NCBI GenBank assembly: GCA_040880465.1
Contig: JBBDIK010000011.1
Location: 124,001-188,000, forward strand
Direction: 5' to 3'
DNA: 64,000 nucleotides
From: JBBDIK01 sp040880465
GTDB taxonomy: Bacteria > Actinomycetota > UBA4738 > JBBDHU01
Part shown: in pieces, positions 27,315 through 35,635 of the stretch
How the letters are laid out: each line of letters opens with the position of its first letter
Position numbering within the stretch: position 1 is the stretch's first letter
Position numbers and translations under genes: made by a program
Notes under the pieces: model-generated
Databases searched by the model: none
Told to the model about the DNA's origin: nothing
Seen by the model: only the letters and a program-made list of their open reading frames with translations

Positions 27315-28301
27315 CTATGCCGAGGCAGGGGACGGACGTTCGGGCGACTTCTCCGTGCCCGGGCGCTCCGAGGCCGCCACCGGGTCGCCGAGCAGCCCTC
27401 CTTCCGGACGGTCGGTCCCCTCCCCCTCGCAGCGGAGGACTTCCTCGAACGAGGAGATAGCGATCTCGATCTGATCGCGGTCCGGGGGGCGGGTAGTGAT
27501 CTTCTGGAGCCATAGCCCGGGGGCCATCAGCGCCCGCATGACGAGCGAGCCGTGGAACTTCGCTCCCAACCGCAGCATCTCGTAGGAGACCGCGGCGATG
27601 GGGATGATCGCGATGACCCGCGAGGCGATCCGCCACCCCATCGGCAGTGGCGGGAACGCCGAGAACACCAGGATCGTGATGATCAGGATGATCAGCAGGA
27701 AGTTGGTGCCGCAGCGAACGTGCAACGTCGAGTACTCATCCACGCGATCGGGGTCGAGCGGCGAGTCGTGTTCGTAGGCCGCGATCGTCTTGTGCTCGGC
27801 GCCGTGGTACTGGTACACGCGCCGGACCTCACCCATCAGGCCGATCGCCCATACGTAGCCGACGAGCAGCATCACGCGGAAGATCCCTTCGAGGATGTTC
27901 GCGCCGAGCCCGGTCCCGAGGAACGCCTTCTCCGCCCAACCGAACAACCACGCGGGACCGACGATGAAGACGCCGACGAACAGCGTGAGCGCGAGCGTCA
28001 TCGCGAGCGCCATCCCGCCCTTGCCGAGTTGTTCCTCCTCCGGTTGCGCCTGATGCGTCGCGATGGTGAGCGCGCGGAAACCGATCGACATCGCCTGCCC
28101 AAGTGCGATCACGCCGCGCAACCCCGGCTTCGCGAGGGTCGGATGCCGTTTGGCGACGGAGTCGATGTCGTGTGACTCGAGGTAGATCTGCTCGTCGGGC
28201 CTGCGAACGGCGACGGCCCAGTGGTCGCGGCCGCGCATCATCACGCCCTCGATGAGAGCCTGTCCGCCGTAGAGGTGGTTCTGACGATCCGGTTCAGGCA
28301 T
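27315..28301 (-). CDS. DUF1385 (YqhQ-like) membrane protein
   Basis: The 328-residue protein matches the DUF1385/YqhQ family: the N-terminal YGGQALIEGVMMRGRDHWAVAVR, the central YHGAEHKTIAAYEH and the Cys-containing HVRCGTNFLLII. It has about five membrane segments and a hydrophilic Pro/Glu-rich tail. The function is not established. I start at MPEPDRQNHL, whose ATG overlaps the rpmE stop region by eight bases. The family often lies next to prfA and rpmE. Confidence 0.88.
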   Translation of the reverse strand: MPEPDRQNHLYGGQALIEGVMMRGRDHWAVAVRRPDEQIYLESHDIDSVAKRHPTLAKPGLRGVIALGQAMSIGFRALTIATHQAQPEEEQLGKGGMALAMTLALTLFVGVFIVGPAWLFGWAEKAFLGTGLGANILEGIFRVMLLVGYVWAIGLMGEVRRVYQYHGAEHKTIAAYEHDSPLDPDRVDEYSTLHVRCGTNFLLIILIITILVFSAFPPLPMGWRIASRVIAIIPIAAVSYEMLRLGAKFHGSLVMRALMAPGLWLQKITTRPPDRDQIEIAISSFEEVLRCEGEGTDRPEGGLLGDPVAASERPGTEKSPERPSPASA

Positions 28302-28701
28302 CGGCCGGCGCGTCGGCACCCTCGGCGGGCGCGTCCGTGGCCGTGTCGGTCGTCGGAGCGGTCGATCCGGTGGGATCCTCAGCCGCCTCCGGCGCGGGCG
28401 GCTGCGCGGCGTCGGCGGCGGCCGTAGCGGGGGCGAGAACCGGGAGCGGCGTCGCAGCCGCCCGCTTCTTGGCGGCCGCGGTACGCGCCTCGATCTCGGC
28501 CTTCTGCTTCTCGTAGCGCTTCTGGAAGCGTTCTACCCGGCCGCCGGTGTCCACCAGCTTCTGCTTGCCGGTGTAGAAGGGGTGGCAGTTCGAACAGATC
28601 TCGATGTGCAGCTCGGGAACGGTCGATCGGGTCTCGAACCGGTTCCCGCACGAGCACGTGACCGTGGTAACGACGTAGTCGGGGTGGATGTCCGTCTTCA
28701 T
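28294..28701 (-). CDS. rpmE: Ribosomal protein bL31, zinc-binding form, with long Ala/Pro/Thr tail
   Basis: bL31 bridges the ribosomal subunits and may bind zinc. The core (residues 1-70) has the four zinc cysteines at 16, 18, 36 and 39 and the signature CHPFYTGKQK. The remaining 65 residues are a low-complexity Ala/Pro/Thr/Asp tail, so the protein is about twice the usual length. It lies directly after rho, the standard order. Confidence 0.95.
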   Translation of the reverse strand: MKTDIHPDYVVTTVTCSCGNRFETRSTVPELHIEICSNCHPFYTGKQKLVDTGGRVERFQKRYEKQKAEIEARTAAAKKRAAATPLPVLAPATAAADAAQPPAPEAAEDPTGSTAPTTDTATDAPAEGADAPADA

Positions 28702-28737
28702 GTCCGTTCCTTTTCCGTTCCTTCGGTCCGGCCGCCC

Positions 28738-30417
28738 CTACGACGGCGCCTTCGAGATCTCCTTGAGGAACTGCTCGTTCGACTTGGTCGCCCTGATCTT
28801 ATCGATCAGCAGTTCAAGCGCCGCTCCCGCCTCGAGTGCGTGCAGCACCCGGCGGAGCCGCCAGACCAGCGCGAGTTCCTCGCTGGGCATCAGCAACTCT
28901 TCCTTGCGGGTACCGGACGCCTCGACGTTGATCGCGGGGAAGATCCGCTTCTCGGAGAGCTGGCGGTCCAGGCGCAGTTCCATGTTGCCCGTCCCCTTGA
29001 ACTCCTCGAAGATCCCCTCGTCCATCCGCGAACCCGTCTCGACCAGAGCGCTCGCGATGATCGTGAGCGAGCCACCTTCCTCGATGTTCCGCGCGGCACC
29101 GAAGAACCGACGTGGCGGGTACAGCGCCGTCGAGTCGATGCCACCGGACAGGATCTTGCCCGAAGCCGGCGCAGCCAGGTTGTACGCCCGCGCCAGCCGG
29201 GTGATCGAGTCCAGGATGATCGCGACGTCGGCACCGGTCTCGGCCAGACGCTTCGCCCGTTCGAGCACGAGTTCGGTCACCTGGATGTGTTGGTCCGGTG
29301 GCTTGTCGAAGGTCGAGTACACGACCTCGGCGGGCGTGACCGTCCGCTGCCAGTCGGTGACCTCCTCGGGCCGCTCGTCGACCAACAGGACGATGAGCTG
29401 GGTCTCAGGGCTCGACGTGATGATCCCGTTCGCGATGTTCTTGAGGACGGTGGTCTTCCCCGCCTTCGGCGGCGACACGACCATCCCGCGCTGACCCTTG
29501 CCGATGGGCGAGACCATGTCGATGATCCGACCGGTGACGTCGGTGGGGCTCGTCTCGAGGCTGAACCGCTCGCCCGGGAACAGCGGCGTCAGCTTGTCGA
29601 AGATCGGACGCTGCTGCGCCTCGTCGGGCGCCAACCCATTGACGTTGTCGATCCGCAGGAGCGCGAAGTACTTCTCGCTGTCCTTCGGCCGCCGGACCGC
29701 ACCGGTGACCGTGTCACCCTTGCGCAGCCCGAACCGACGGACCTGCGACAGGGAGACATAGATGTCGCTCTGGCCCGGCAGGTACCCCGAGGTCCGTAGG
29801 AACCCGTACCCCTCAGGGAGGATGTCCAGGATCCCGACCTCGACGGGGGCGTTAACGAGTTCTTCCTCACGGGCCTCCACCTCGCGCACGCGGCGTTCCT
29901 CGCGCTGACGGCGGCGGTCCTCGCGAGAGGCGCGTCCCCGATTCCGGCCGCGGTCGCCACGGTCCCCACGGTCGCGGTTCCCCGGCTGATTCCCGCGGTC
30001 ACCGCCCTGACGATCCCGATTCCCGCCGCGGTTCTGGTTCCCGCGGTCCAGGTTCCCGCGGTCCAGGCTCCCGCGATCCTGACTGTCGCCTCGGTCACGG
30101 GGCTGACCCTCCACCTTGGTGTCATCGCCGTTGTCGATGTCATCGCCGTCGTCGGTTCCATCGCCGTCGGCCGCGTCGGCATCTTCCGACCCCTCCGGCT
30201 CCGGCCGCTTCTCCGCGCCCTTCGACTCGGCCTTCGGCTTCGCTGGGGCCCGTTTGCTGCCGTTCCCCTTGCCGTTCGCGGCGTCGACGATAGCGCCGAT
30301 CAGCTCCTGCTTTCGCAGGCCGCGCGTGCCCTCCAAACCGAGGCCGTCCGCGATCTTCTGCAGTTCTGGCAAGACCTTCGCTTCGAGAGTGGACTCGTCC
30401 ATCGTTCCGGCGCCCAT
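28738..30417 (-). CDS. rho: Transcription termination factor Rho
   Basis: Rho is the hexameric RNA helicase that ends untranslated transcripts. The 559-residue protein has the N-terminal helical domain (1-50), then an insertion to about 185 rich in Asp, Arg, Gly and Asn with repeated DRGN units, as in high-GC actinobacteria. The cold-shock-like RNA-binding domain (EGYGFLRTSGYLPGQSDIYV) and the motor domain with Walker A PPKAGKTT and the Q-loop/R-loop region follow. I start at MGAGTMDEST, one base after the transaldolase stop; MDESTLEAK is an alternative. Confidence 0.96.
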   Translation of the reverse strand: MGAGTMDESTLEAKVLPELQKIADGLGLEGTRGLRKQELIGAIVDAANGKGNGSKRAPAKPKAESKGAEKRPEPEGSEDADAADGDGTDDGDDIDNGDDTKVEGQPRDRGDSQDRGSLDRGNLDRGNQNRGGNRDRQGGDRGNQPGNRDRGDRGDRGRNRGRASREDRRRQREERRVREVEAREEELVNAPVEVGILDILPEGYGFLRTSGYLPGQSDIYVSLSQVRRFGLRKGDTVTGAVRRPKDSEKYFALLRIDNVNGLAPDEAQQRPIFDKLTPLFPGERFSLETSPTDVTGRIIDMVSPIGKGQRGMVVSPPKAGKTTVLKNIANGIITSSPETQLIVLLVDERPEEVTDWQRTVTPAEVVYSTFDKPPDQHIQVTELVLERAKRLAETGADVAIILDSITRLARAYNLAAPASGKILSGGIDSTALYPPRRFFGAARNIEEGGSLTIIASALVETGSRMDEGIFEEFKGTGNMELRLDRQLSEKRIFPAINVEASGTRKEELLMPSEELALVWRLRRVLHALEAGAALELLIDKIRATKSNEQFLKEISKAPS

Positions 30418-30418
30418 G

Positions 30419-31081
30419 TCAGGCTCCTTCCTTGAGGTGCTGTTGCAATCCCTTCCAGTCCGCCATGAACTGGTCGATCCCACGGTCAGTCAGGGGATGT
30501 TTCACGAGCTTCGCGAACACGTCGTAGGGCATGGTCCCGATGTCGGCGCCGGCCTTCGCCGCGTCCACGACGTGCATGGGATGGCGGAGCGAAGCGGCCA
30601 GGACCTGGGTCTCGTAGCCCTGCACATGATAAATCTCGCAGATCTCTCGCAACACCTGCATCCCGTCGGAGCCCACATCATCGAGGCGCCCCAGGAACGG
30701 GGACACGATGAACGCCCCGATCTCGGCGGCAAGGATCGCTTGGGCGGGAGAGAAGACGAGGGTCACGTTGATCTTGATGCCGTCATCGACGAGGCGCCGG
30801 CCGGCGGTCAGCCCATCGGGCGTCATCGGGACCTTCACGACGGCGTTCTCGGCTTTCTTCGCCAGCAGGAGGCCCTGCTCGTACATCTTGTCGGCCTCGA
30901 GTTCGGTGGTCTCCAAGGAGACGGGACCCCCGACCTCCTCGAGGATGACCTTCCACACCTCATCGGGATCGTGTCCTTCCCTAGCCACGAGCGTCGGGTT
31001 CGTGGTGACACCCGACAGGACGCCCCAGGCATTGATCTCACGGATCTCGTCGATGTTCGCGGTATCGAGGAACAGCTTCAT
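30419..31081 (-). CDS. tal: Transaldolase, small FSA/TalC type
   Basis: The 220-residue protein belongs to the short transaldolase/fructose-6-phosphate aldolase subfamily. The Schiff-base lysine is Lys83 in VVKVPMT, with the TTNPT loop at 26-30. The enzyme moves a three-carbon unit in the non-oxidative pentose phosphate pathway. Its ATG overlaps the stop of the 2-phosphoglycerate kinase gene as ATGA, and its own stop is one base from rho. Bacillus also has a transaldolase near rho. Confidence 0.93.
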   Translation of the reverse strand: MKLFLDTANIDEIREINAWGVLSGVTTNPTLVAREGHDPDEVWKVILEEVGGPVSLETTELEADKMYEQGLLLAKKAENAVVKVPMTPDGLTAGRRLVDDGIKINVTLVFSPAQAILAAEIGAFIVSPFLGRLDDVGSDGMQVLREICEIYHVQGYETQVLAASLRHPMHVVDAAKAGADIGTMPYDVFAKLVKHPLTDRGIDQFMADWKGLQQHLKEGA

Positions 31082-32049
31082 GCGGTGGTTCCCTCCATGG
31101 CCGGTGGCGACGACGCGGCATCGGAAACGGCTCGTTCGGTGGCGCGATCGACGATCAGGTCGATGATCGCGGTAAGCGATTGGTCCAGGCTGTAGTTCGG
31201 GATGACGGGGACGCCGTGCTGCAGCGCCTGGCTCTTGATGTACTTCTGCACCTTGCGGATCTTGTCGAACCCTTCGATGTAGCGCTCGGCCGGGCGTGTG
31301 GACGTGTCGAACCCGCGCGCCACGAAGTGGCTGTGGTGCACATCCTCATCCTCCACCGTCACGACGATATGGATCGGGAGGACCCGTTCGCCCCACACAT
31401 CCAGATCGACGAAACCGGGAACGGCGTGCGCACCCTCGATGATGAGGCTCGTACCCTCAACCGCGGCGCGTTCCAAGAGCGCACGGAGGCCGACCGAGAC
31501 CGCCGCGGTCTGCTCGCGGAAACCGACGATCACCCGATCACCCGGGCGGAGCGGAGCCTCACGGAGCGCACTGTCGGCATCGAACGACGACGTGTACAGC
31601 GTGGGCATCAGGGCGCGGGAGAACAACCCACGCATGACCTCGCGGATCGCATCGGTGGCGACCACGCGGACGACGCCGAGGCGCGCGGCAAGCTGCGTGG
31701 CGATCGTCGACTTCCCGACTCCGGTCGCGCCGCCGATCAGCAAGACCATCGGTACGTCGAGCCGCTCGACCTCGCGCCACCGAAGGAAGTTCTTCGCGTA
31801 GCGTTCGCCGGCGACGTCGCGCAGGACCCCGACAGCGAGTTCGCTCAGCTCGTCGGAGGTGATGACCGCGACGCTGAGTTCGTGCAGCTTCTCTTCGATC
31901 GCCTCGGCCACCTGGTAGGAACGGAACGGGGAAAGGCCCGTCACCATCATCCGGGACGCCATCAAGCCCTTCGAATAAGGCAACGAGGATTGCCCACCGG
32001 CCGACCCATCGGCGACCAGGACCTGTGAGCCGGAGCTGGGCGCCGTCAT
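31078..32049 (-). CDS. 2-phosphoglycerate kinase
   Basis: This enzyme phosphorylates 2-phosphoglycerate to 2,3-diphosphoglycerate, the first step to cyclic 2,3-diphosphoglycerate in methanogens. The 323-residue protein has an ATP-cone-like N-terminus (about 25-95) and a P-loop kinase domain with GGATGVGKST at 106-115. The TDAIREVMR, LMPTLYTSS and SLIIEGAHAVPG segments are characteristic of the archaeal family. The start MTAPSSGSQV overlaps the synthetase stop as ATGA, and its stop overlaps the transaldolase start. Pairing with the synthetase gene strengthens the call. Confidence 0.87.
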   Translation of the reverse strand: MTAPSSGSQVLVADGSAGGQSSLPYSKGLMASRMMVTGLSPFRSYQVAEAIEEKLHELSVAVITSDELSELAVGVLRDVAGERYAKNFLRWREVERLDVPMVLLIGGATGVGKSTIATQLAARLGVVRVVATDAIREVMRGLFSRALMPTLYTSSFDADSALREAPLRPGDRVIVGFREQTAAVSVGLRALLERAAVEGTSLIIEGAHAVPGFVDLDVWGERVLPIHIVVTVEDEDVHHSHFVARGFDTSTRPAERYIEGFDKIRKVQKYIKSQALQHGVPVIPNYSLDQSLTAIIDLIVDRATERAVSDAASSPPAMEGTTA

Positions 32050-33374
32050 CGGACTCCGCCTCGCGCGAGCGCCAGGTCGATGGTCTCGTTCAGGTGCGAC
32101 TCCACGTCCCGCTCTCCCTCGATCGCGACCGCGCGATTCTCCATGAACACGACCTCCGCGCCCGCGTCGATCGCGGTGCGGCAGGCCACGTCTACCGCGG
32201 CGGCCTTGAGCTCCGTCAGGAGCACCTGATATCCGGCTGTTCGATCCATGTCTTCTCGCAATCGGGCTCGGTCCGCGAGGTGTGCGCTTCGGCCCACCAC
32301 CCGGCATCCGGTTTCGGCTTCGAGGTGTGCGACGTGCCGTTCGGCGACGGCCTCAGGAGCCGTCGTGGCCAGGAACACCGTCTTCCCCTTGACATCGCCT
32401 GATGGATGCGGCTCGAAGTCTGTGACGACGAGCCGGGCATCCGCATGCCAGCGCGTGACGTGGGATGTGAGGGGGGAAAGGTTCTGGGCCCCGTTCGGGC
32501 TCTGAGCCATGGTAACAACCACCAGGTCCGAGCGCAATAGTCGATAGGGTCCCAGGTAGCCGCCCACGTATTCGGGCGGCGAGGAGGCAGGAACCACCAG
32601 GATGCCGGTGTCCCAAGGGATCGGAGGCACGGTGGAGCCACTGCCCTCAAGCACGATCAGCTCAGCCCCGGCGTTCACGGCCACCTCCGCAGCTTCCCGG
32701 GCGTTCGTCGCGTAGGCGGCCCCGGCCATCCCGCCCCCGGCCCGCCTGGCCCCAACGGTGGCGACGCCCGCCAGGAGTGCGTCCTCCAGGTAGTCCGATG
32801 CGGCATGCTGGCCCTCGTCCAAGAGCTGGAGGAGCCGCTCGAGTGTCACGCTCCCCGCCTCGGCGAACTGGGGCGCGGCCGGTCCGCCCCGTCCCATCGC
32901 AACCACGATGGGCCGGAGGCCGCGATCCGCAGCAGCGCGAGCGAGCTGCCCGCCGATCGCGGTCTTGCCGGTGCGCTTCCCGGTGCCGATCACGGCGATC
33001 GTCGGGACGGGCAGCGGCGGTCCATGGACGGGCGGGTCGAACCGGAAGTCCGATCCCAGGTACGGCACCCCCGCAGCAAGCGCGACACCGATCAAGCCCA
33101 TCCGCTCGCGGTAACCGAGGATCGGTTCGTCGGACAGATCCAGAACGGCTTCCGCCCGGACGCGCTCGAGAGCGGCGCGAAGCCCGCCGGCCTGATCGTC
33201 CCCGGCCTCGAAGGTCGTGACCCCGAGATCGGGGGGCGCATCCGGATCGACCTTCTCGGTCCCCCCGAGGAACAGGGCAGCCACGACCTCATGGCCACGG
33301 CTGCGTGCGGCTGCGAGGCCCCAACGCGTCACCGACGGATAGTGCTCTCCGTCGACCAAGACGAGAACCTTCAA
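32046..33374 (-). CDS. cpgS: Cyclic 2,3-diphosphoglycerate synthetase
   Basis: The enzyme uses ATP to close 2,3-diphosphoglycerate into the cyclic anhydride cDPG. The 442-residue protein has an N-terminal domain starting KVLVLVDGEHYPSV, a P-loop GTGKRTGKT at 130-138 and a C-terminal Glu-rich region (MENRAVAIEGERD), as in the archaeal enzyme. The start is TTG at 33374, supported by AAGGAG eight bases upstream. It overlaps the 2-phosphoglycerate kinase gene by four bases. Biochemical proof exists for the archaeal family only, as far as I know. Confidence 0.87.
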   Translation of the reverse strand: MKVLVLVDGEHYPSVTRWGLAAARSRGHEVVAALFLGGTEKVDPDAPPDLGVTTFEAGDDQAGGLRAALERVRAEAVLDLSDEPILGYRERMGLIGVALAAGVPYLGSDFRFDPPVHGPPLPVPTIAVIGTGKRTGKTAIGGQLARAAADRGLRPIVVAMGRGGPAAPQFAEAGSVTLERLLQLLDEGQHAASDYLEDALLAGVATVGARRAGGGMAGAAYATNAREAAEVAVNAGAELIVLEGSGSTVPPIPWDTGILVVPASSPPEYVGGYLGPYRLLRSDLVVVTMAQSPNGAQNLSPLTSHVTRWHADARLVVTDFEPHPSGDVKGKTVFLATTAPEAVAERHVAHLEAETGCRVVGRSAHLADRARLREDMDRTAGYQVLLTELKAAAVDVACRTAIDAGAEVVFMENRAVAIEGERDVESHLNETIDLALARGGVR

Positions 33375-33449
33375 TCCCCCGGCTCCTTACTCTGATGGTG
33401 TGCGCGGCTCCGGATACGGGGCGCCGGTCAGGGCGTCGGCCCCGGTCCT

Positions 33450-34250
33450 TCAGTCCCCTCGTTCACGGACGCCCACCGGGTCTTCGGTAGTAAGCGCCTC
33501 CAATTCCCGGAAGTACTGCGCGCCGGTCGATAGCGAGAAGTGCGCCAGCATGGTCTCGCCGCCGAAGGGGAACTTCCGGAAGATCTTGACCTCGTCCCCG
33601 TCGTACTGCAGCACGTTGTAGCACGGCTTGGTGTACCCGCGCAGGCGCAGGGACGCGACCGTCCCCGCGTTCGCGACCCAGAGGTTCTCCAAGTGCCACA
33701 CGTACGGCACGTGCTTGTGACCGGTCAGCACGATGTTCACCCCGGAGGTGATCAACACCTCCAGCAAGTCGCCGGCGTCGTTGACCACGCTGCGCTCGCG
33801 TCCCGTGCCCGGCACGGGAAGCAGGTGGTGGTGGATCGTGAAGATCTTGAGGTCGGCGGACTCGGCGAACTGCTCACGGATCCAGCCGTACTGCTCGCGG
33901 CCGATCTGGCCCTCGTTGATGTCGGGCTCGCTGGAGTCGGTACCGACGATCCGAACGCCCCCGACATCCGCCGACCACCGACGCGGGCCCACCAGTTCCT
34001 CGAAGTGGACGTAGCCGACGTTGCGCGCGTCGTGATTGCCGGTGACCGTGTGGACGGGGGCTTCGATGCGCTCCCGATAGGCCATCCAGTTCTTGTACTC
34101 CTGGCGGTAGCCTTCGTTCGTGAGATCGCCCGTGCAGACCACGACATCGGGCTGCATCTCGTTCAGCTCGGCGATGACGCGATTCATGAGGTTCGGGACG
34201 AAGTAGGGGGACCCGACGTGTGGATCGGAGATGTGGGCGATGGTGACCAC
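33450..34250 (-). CDS. Calcineurin-like metallophosphoesterase (CpdA-type)
   Basis: The 266-residue enzyme shows the full two-metal motif set: DPH near residue 8, GDL at about 41, GNHD at about 71, HHH at about 139 and GHKH at about 176. These place it with cyclic-nucleotide phosphodiesterases such as CpdA, although many members have other substrates. TAGACT ends six bases before the GTG start, indicating a leaderless mRNA. The cDPG synthetase gene starts 75 bases downstream on the same strand, so both may be co-transcribed. Confidence 0.85.
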   Translation of the reverse strand: MVTIAHISDPHVGSPYFVPNLMNRVIAELNEMQPDVVVCTGDLTNEGYRQEYKNWMAYRERIEAPVHTVTGNHDARNVGYVHFEELVGPRRWSADVGGVRIVGTDSSEPDINEGQIGREQYGWIREQFAESADLKIFTIHHHLLPVPGTGRERSVVNDAGDLLEVLITSGVNIVLTGHKHVPYVWHLENLWVANAGTVASLRLRGYTKPCYNVLQYDGDEVKIFRKFPFGGETMLAHFSLSTGAQYFRELEALTTEDPVGVRERGD

Positions 34251-34334
34251 GCAGTCAGTCTATCGGAGGAGGCGACGACGCATGTTGGGAGGCAGGTTGG
34301 GACGAACGATGAGAGGTCGATGCGCCGCGAGCCG

Positions 34335-35630
34335 CTACGCGGCGGCGACGGCCGGGCGGTGAAGCAGGGCAAGGACCTCGTCGATCCGCTTGTCCGTCTC
34401 GCCCGGCCAGTCCGGGGCTTGGACGCGGAACGGACCGGTCGCAAGGTGCATCGCGCATAACGCCTCACGCCAAGCCAGTTCTTCATCCCCCCCTCCGCGG
34501 AGGTGCTCGAGAAGCGCCTTGCGCAGCATGACTCGGTACGCGAGGGGTCGTCCCTGCGCCTCGGGGGCGTACGCGTGCAGGACGCGAAGATGCGCCAGCA
34601 TGTTCGCCGCGTCCATCAAGGGATCGCCCGGACCGCCGTCCTCCAGGTCGATCAGCCCGATCGAGAACTCGTCGTCCACGAAGATCTGACCCTCGTACAG
34701 ATCGCCATGGACGGTGAAGGTTTCGGCTAGGGGGCGCGCCGCGCGTTCCGCCAGCTCGTGGTAGGCGTCACGGATCTCGGCGTACCGGTGCGGCCGCAGA
34801 TGCGCGAGGAGGCGGCCGCTCAGCCGGATCGAGGCCGCTGCGTCGCCGAGGTCAGGTGCCCCCAGCCACCGAACCCGCGCGAGCCGCTCAAGCAGCCCGA
34901 CCAGCCGGTCGGGATCAGGAAGGGCGCCGCCGGACTCGATCAGGTCACGCAGGCAGGTCCCGCCGATCTCGGGGAACAGGGCCACGCCTCGCAGCCCCTC
35001 CGCGACCCGTGGGCGCACCATCCGAATACCCGTCTTCGCGTAGCTGCGATGGGCGTCGAAGATGCGGTCGAACGCGTCGTCGCCCACGACCTTTCCGTAC
35101 AGGGTCTCCCGGTGCCTCCCCAGCCCGGCAACGGTGTAGCGGAACGCCGCGCGCTGCCCTGGGCGGTACCGCAGCGGCGTCACCGAGATCGCCGCGGGCC
35201 GGCGGACGTCGGACGCGTCGCGCACCGTCGGCCCGTGTGCGGCATCGGGGAGGCCGGCCAGCACCGGGTCGTACGGGAACACCCAGGCGGTCACCCCGTC
35301 GATCTCTTCCACGGGGTCGCTGACGCCGAAGCGGGAGCCGAACTCGGGTGACGGCGCTACGACGTCGACGCTGCGCGCGCGGGTTCGCAGGCAGACCGTG
35401 AGCAGCCGCACCGCTCCCGATCCGGAAACGGCCTGCACGCGGAACCGCACCGTTAGCGCCCGGCCCGGGCGATAGAGGGCCTGAAGCACCCGCACATCGG
35501 TCGCGTGCCACCCGCGCCGGCCGAGGAACCGTTCGAGCAGATCCCCCGACGGCTCGCGCCGGAAGAGGGCCCCTGCGAGCGGGAGGTCGGGGTCGACGGG
35601 CGGGGGCGGGACCGCCAGCGGTTGATCCAT
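34335..35630 (-). CDS. Aminoglycoside-phosphotransferase/maltokinase-like kinase
   Basis: The 431-residue protein has a kinase-like C-terminal half with the catalytic loop VHGDLYEGQIFVDD and the metal-binding IDLEDGGPGDPLMD, the APH-family pattern. The N-terminal half contains a second basic segment resembling the phosphate-positive strand (TPLRYRPGQRAAFRYTV). The substrate is unknown; sugars and small metabolites are typical. The gene follows the secreted repeat protein by five bases, so the two are likely co-transcribed. Confidence 0.75.
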   Translation of the reverse strand: MDQPLAVPPPPVDPDLPLAGALFRREPSGDLLERFLGRRGWHATDVRVLQALYRPGRALTVRFRVQAVSGSGAVRLLTVCLRTRARSVDVVAPSPEFGSRFGVSDPVEEIDGVTAWVFPYDPVLAGLPDAAHGPTVRDASDVRRPAAISVTPLRYRPGQRAAFRYTVAGLGRHRETLYGKVVGDDAFDRIFDAHRSYAKTGIRMVRPRVAEGLRGVALFPEIGGTCLRDLIESGGALPDPDRLVGLLERLARVRWLGAPDLGDAAASIRLSGRLLAHLRPHRYAEIRDAYHELAERAARPLAETFTVHGDLYEGQIFVDDEFSIGLIDLEDGGPGDPLMDAANMLAHLRVLHAYAPEAQGRPLAYRVMLRKALLEHLRGGGDEELAWREALCAMHLATGPFRVQAPDWPGETDKRIDEVLALLHRPAVAAA

Positions 35631-35635
35631 GTCGC

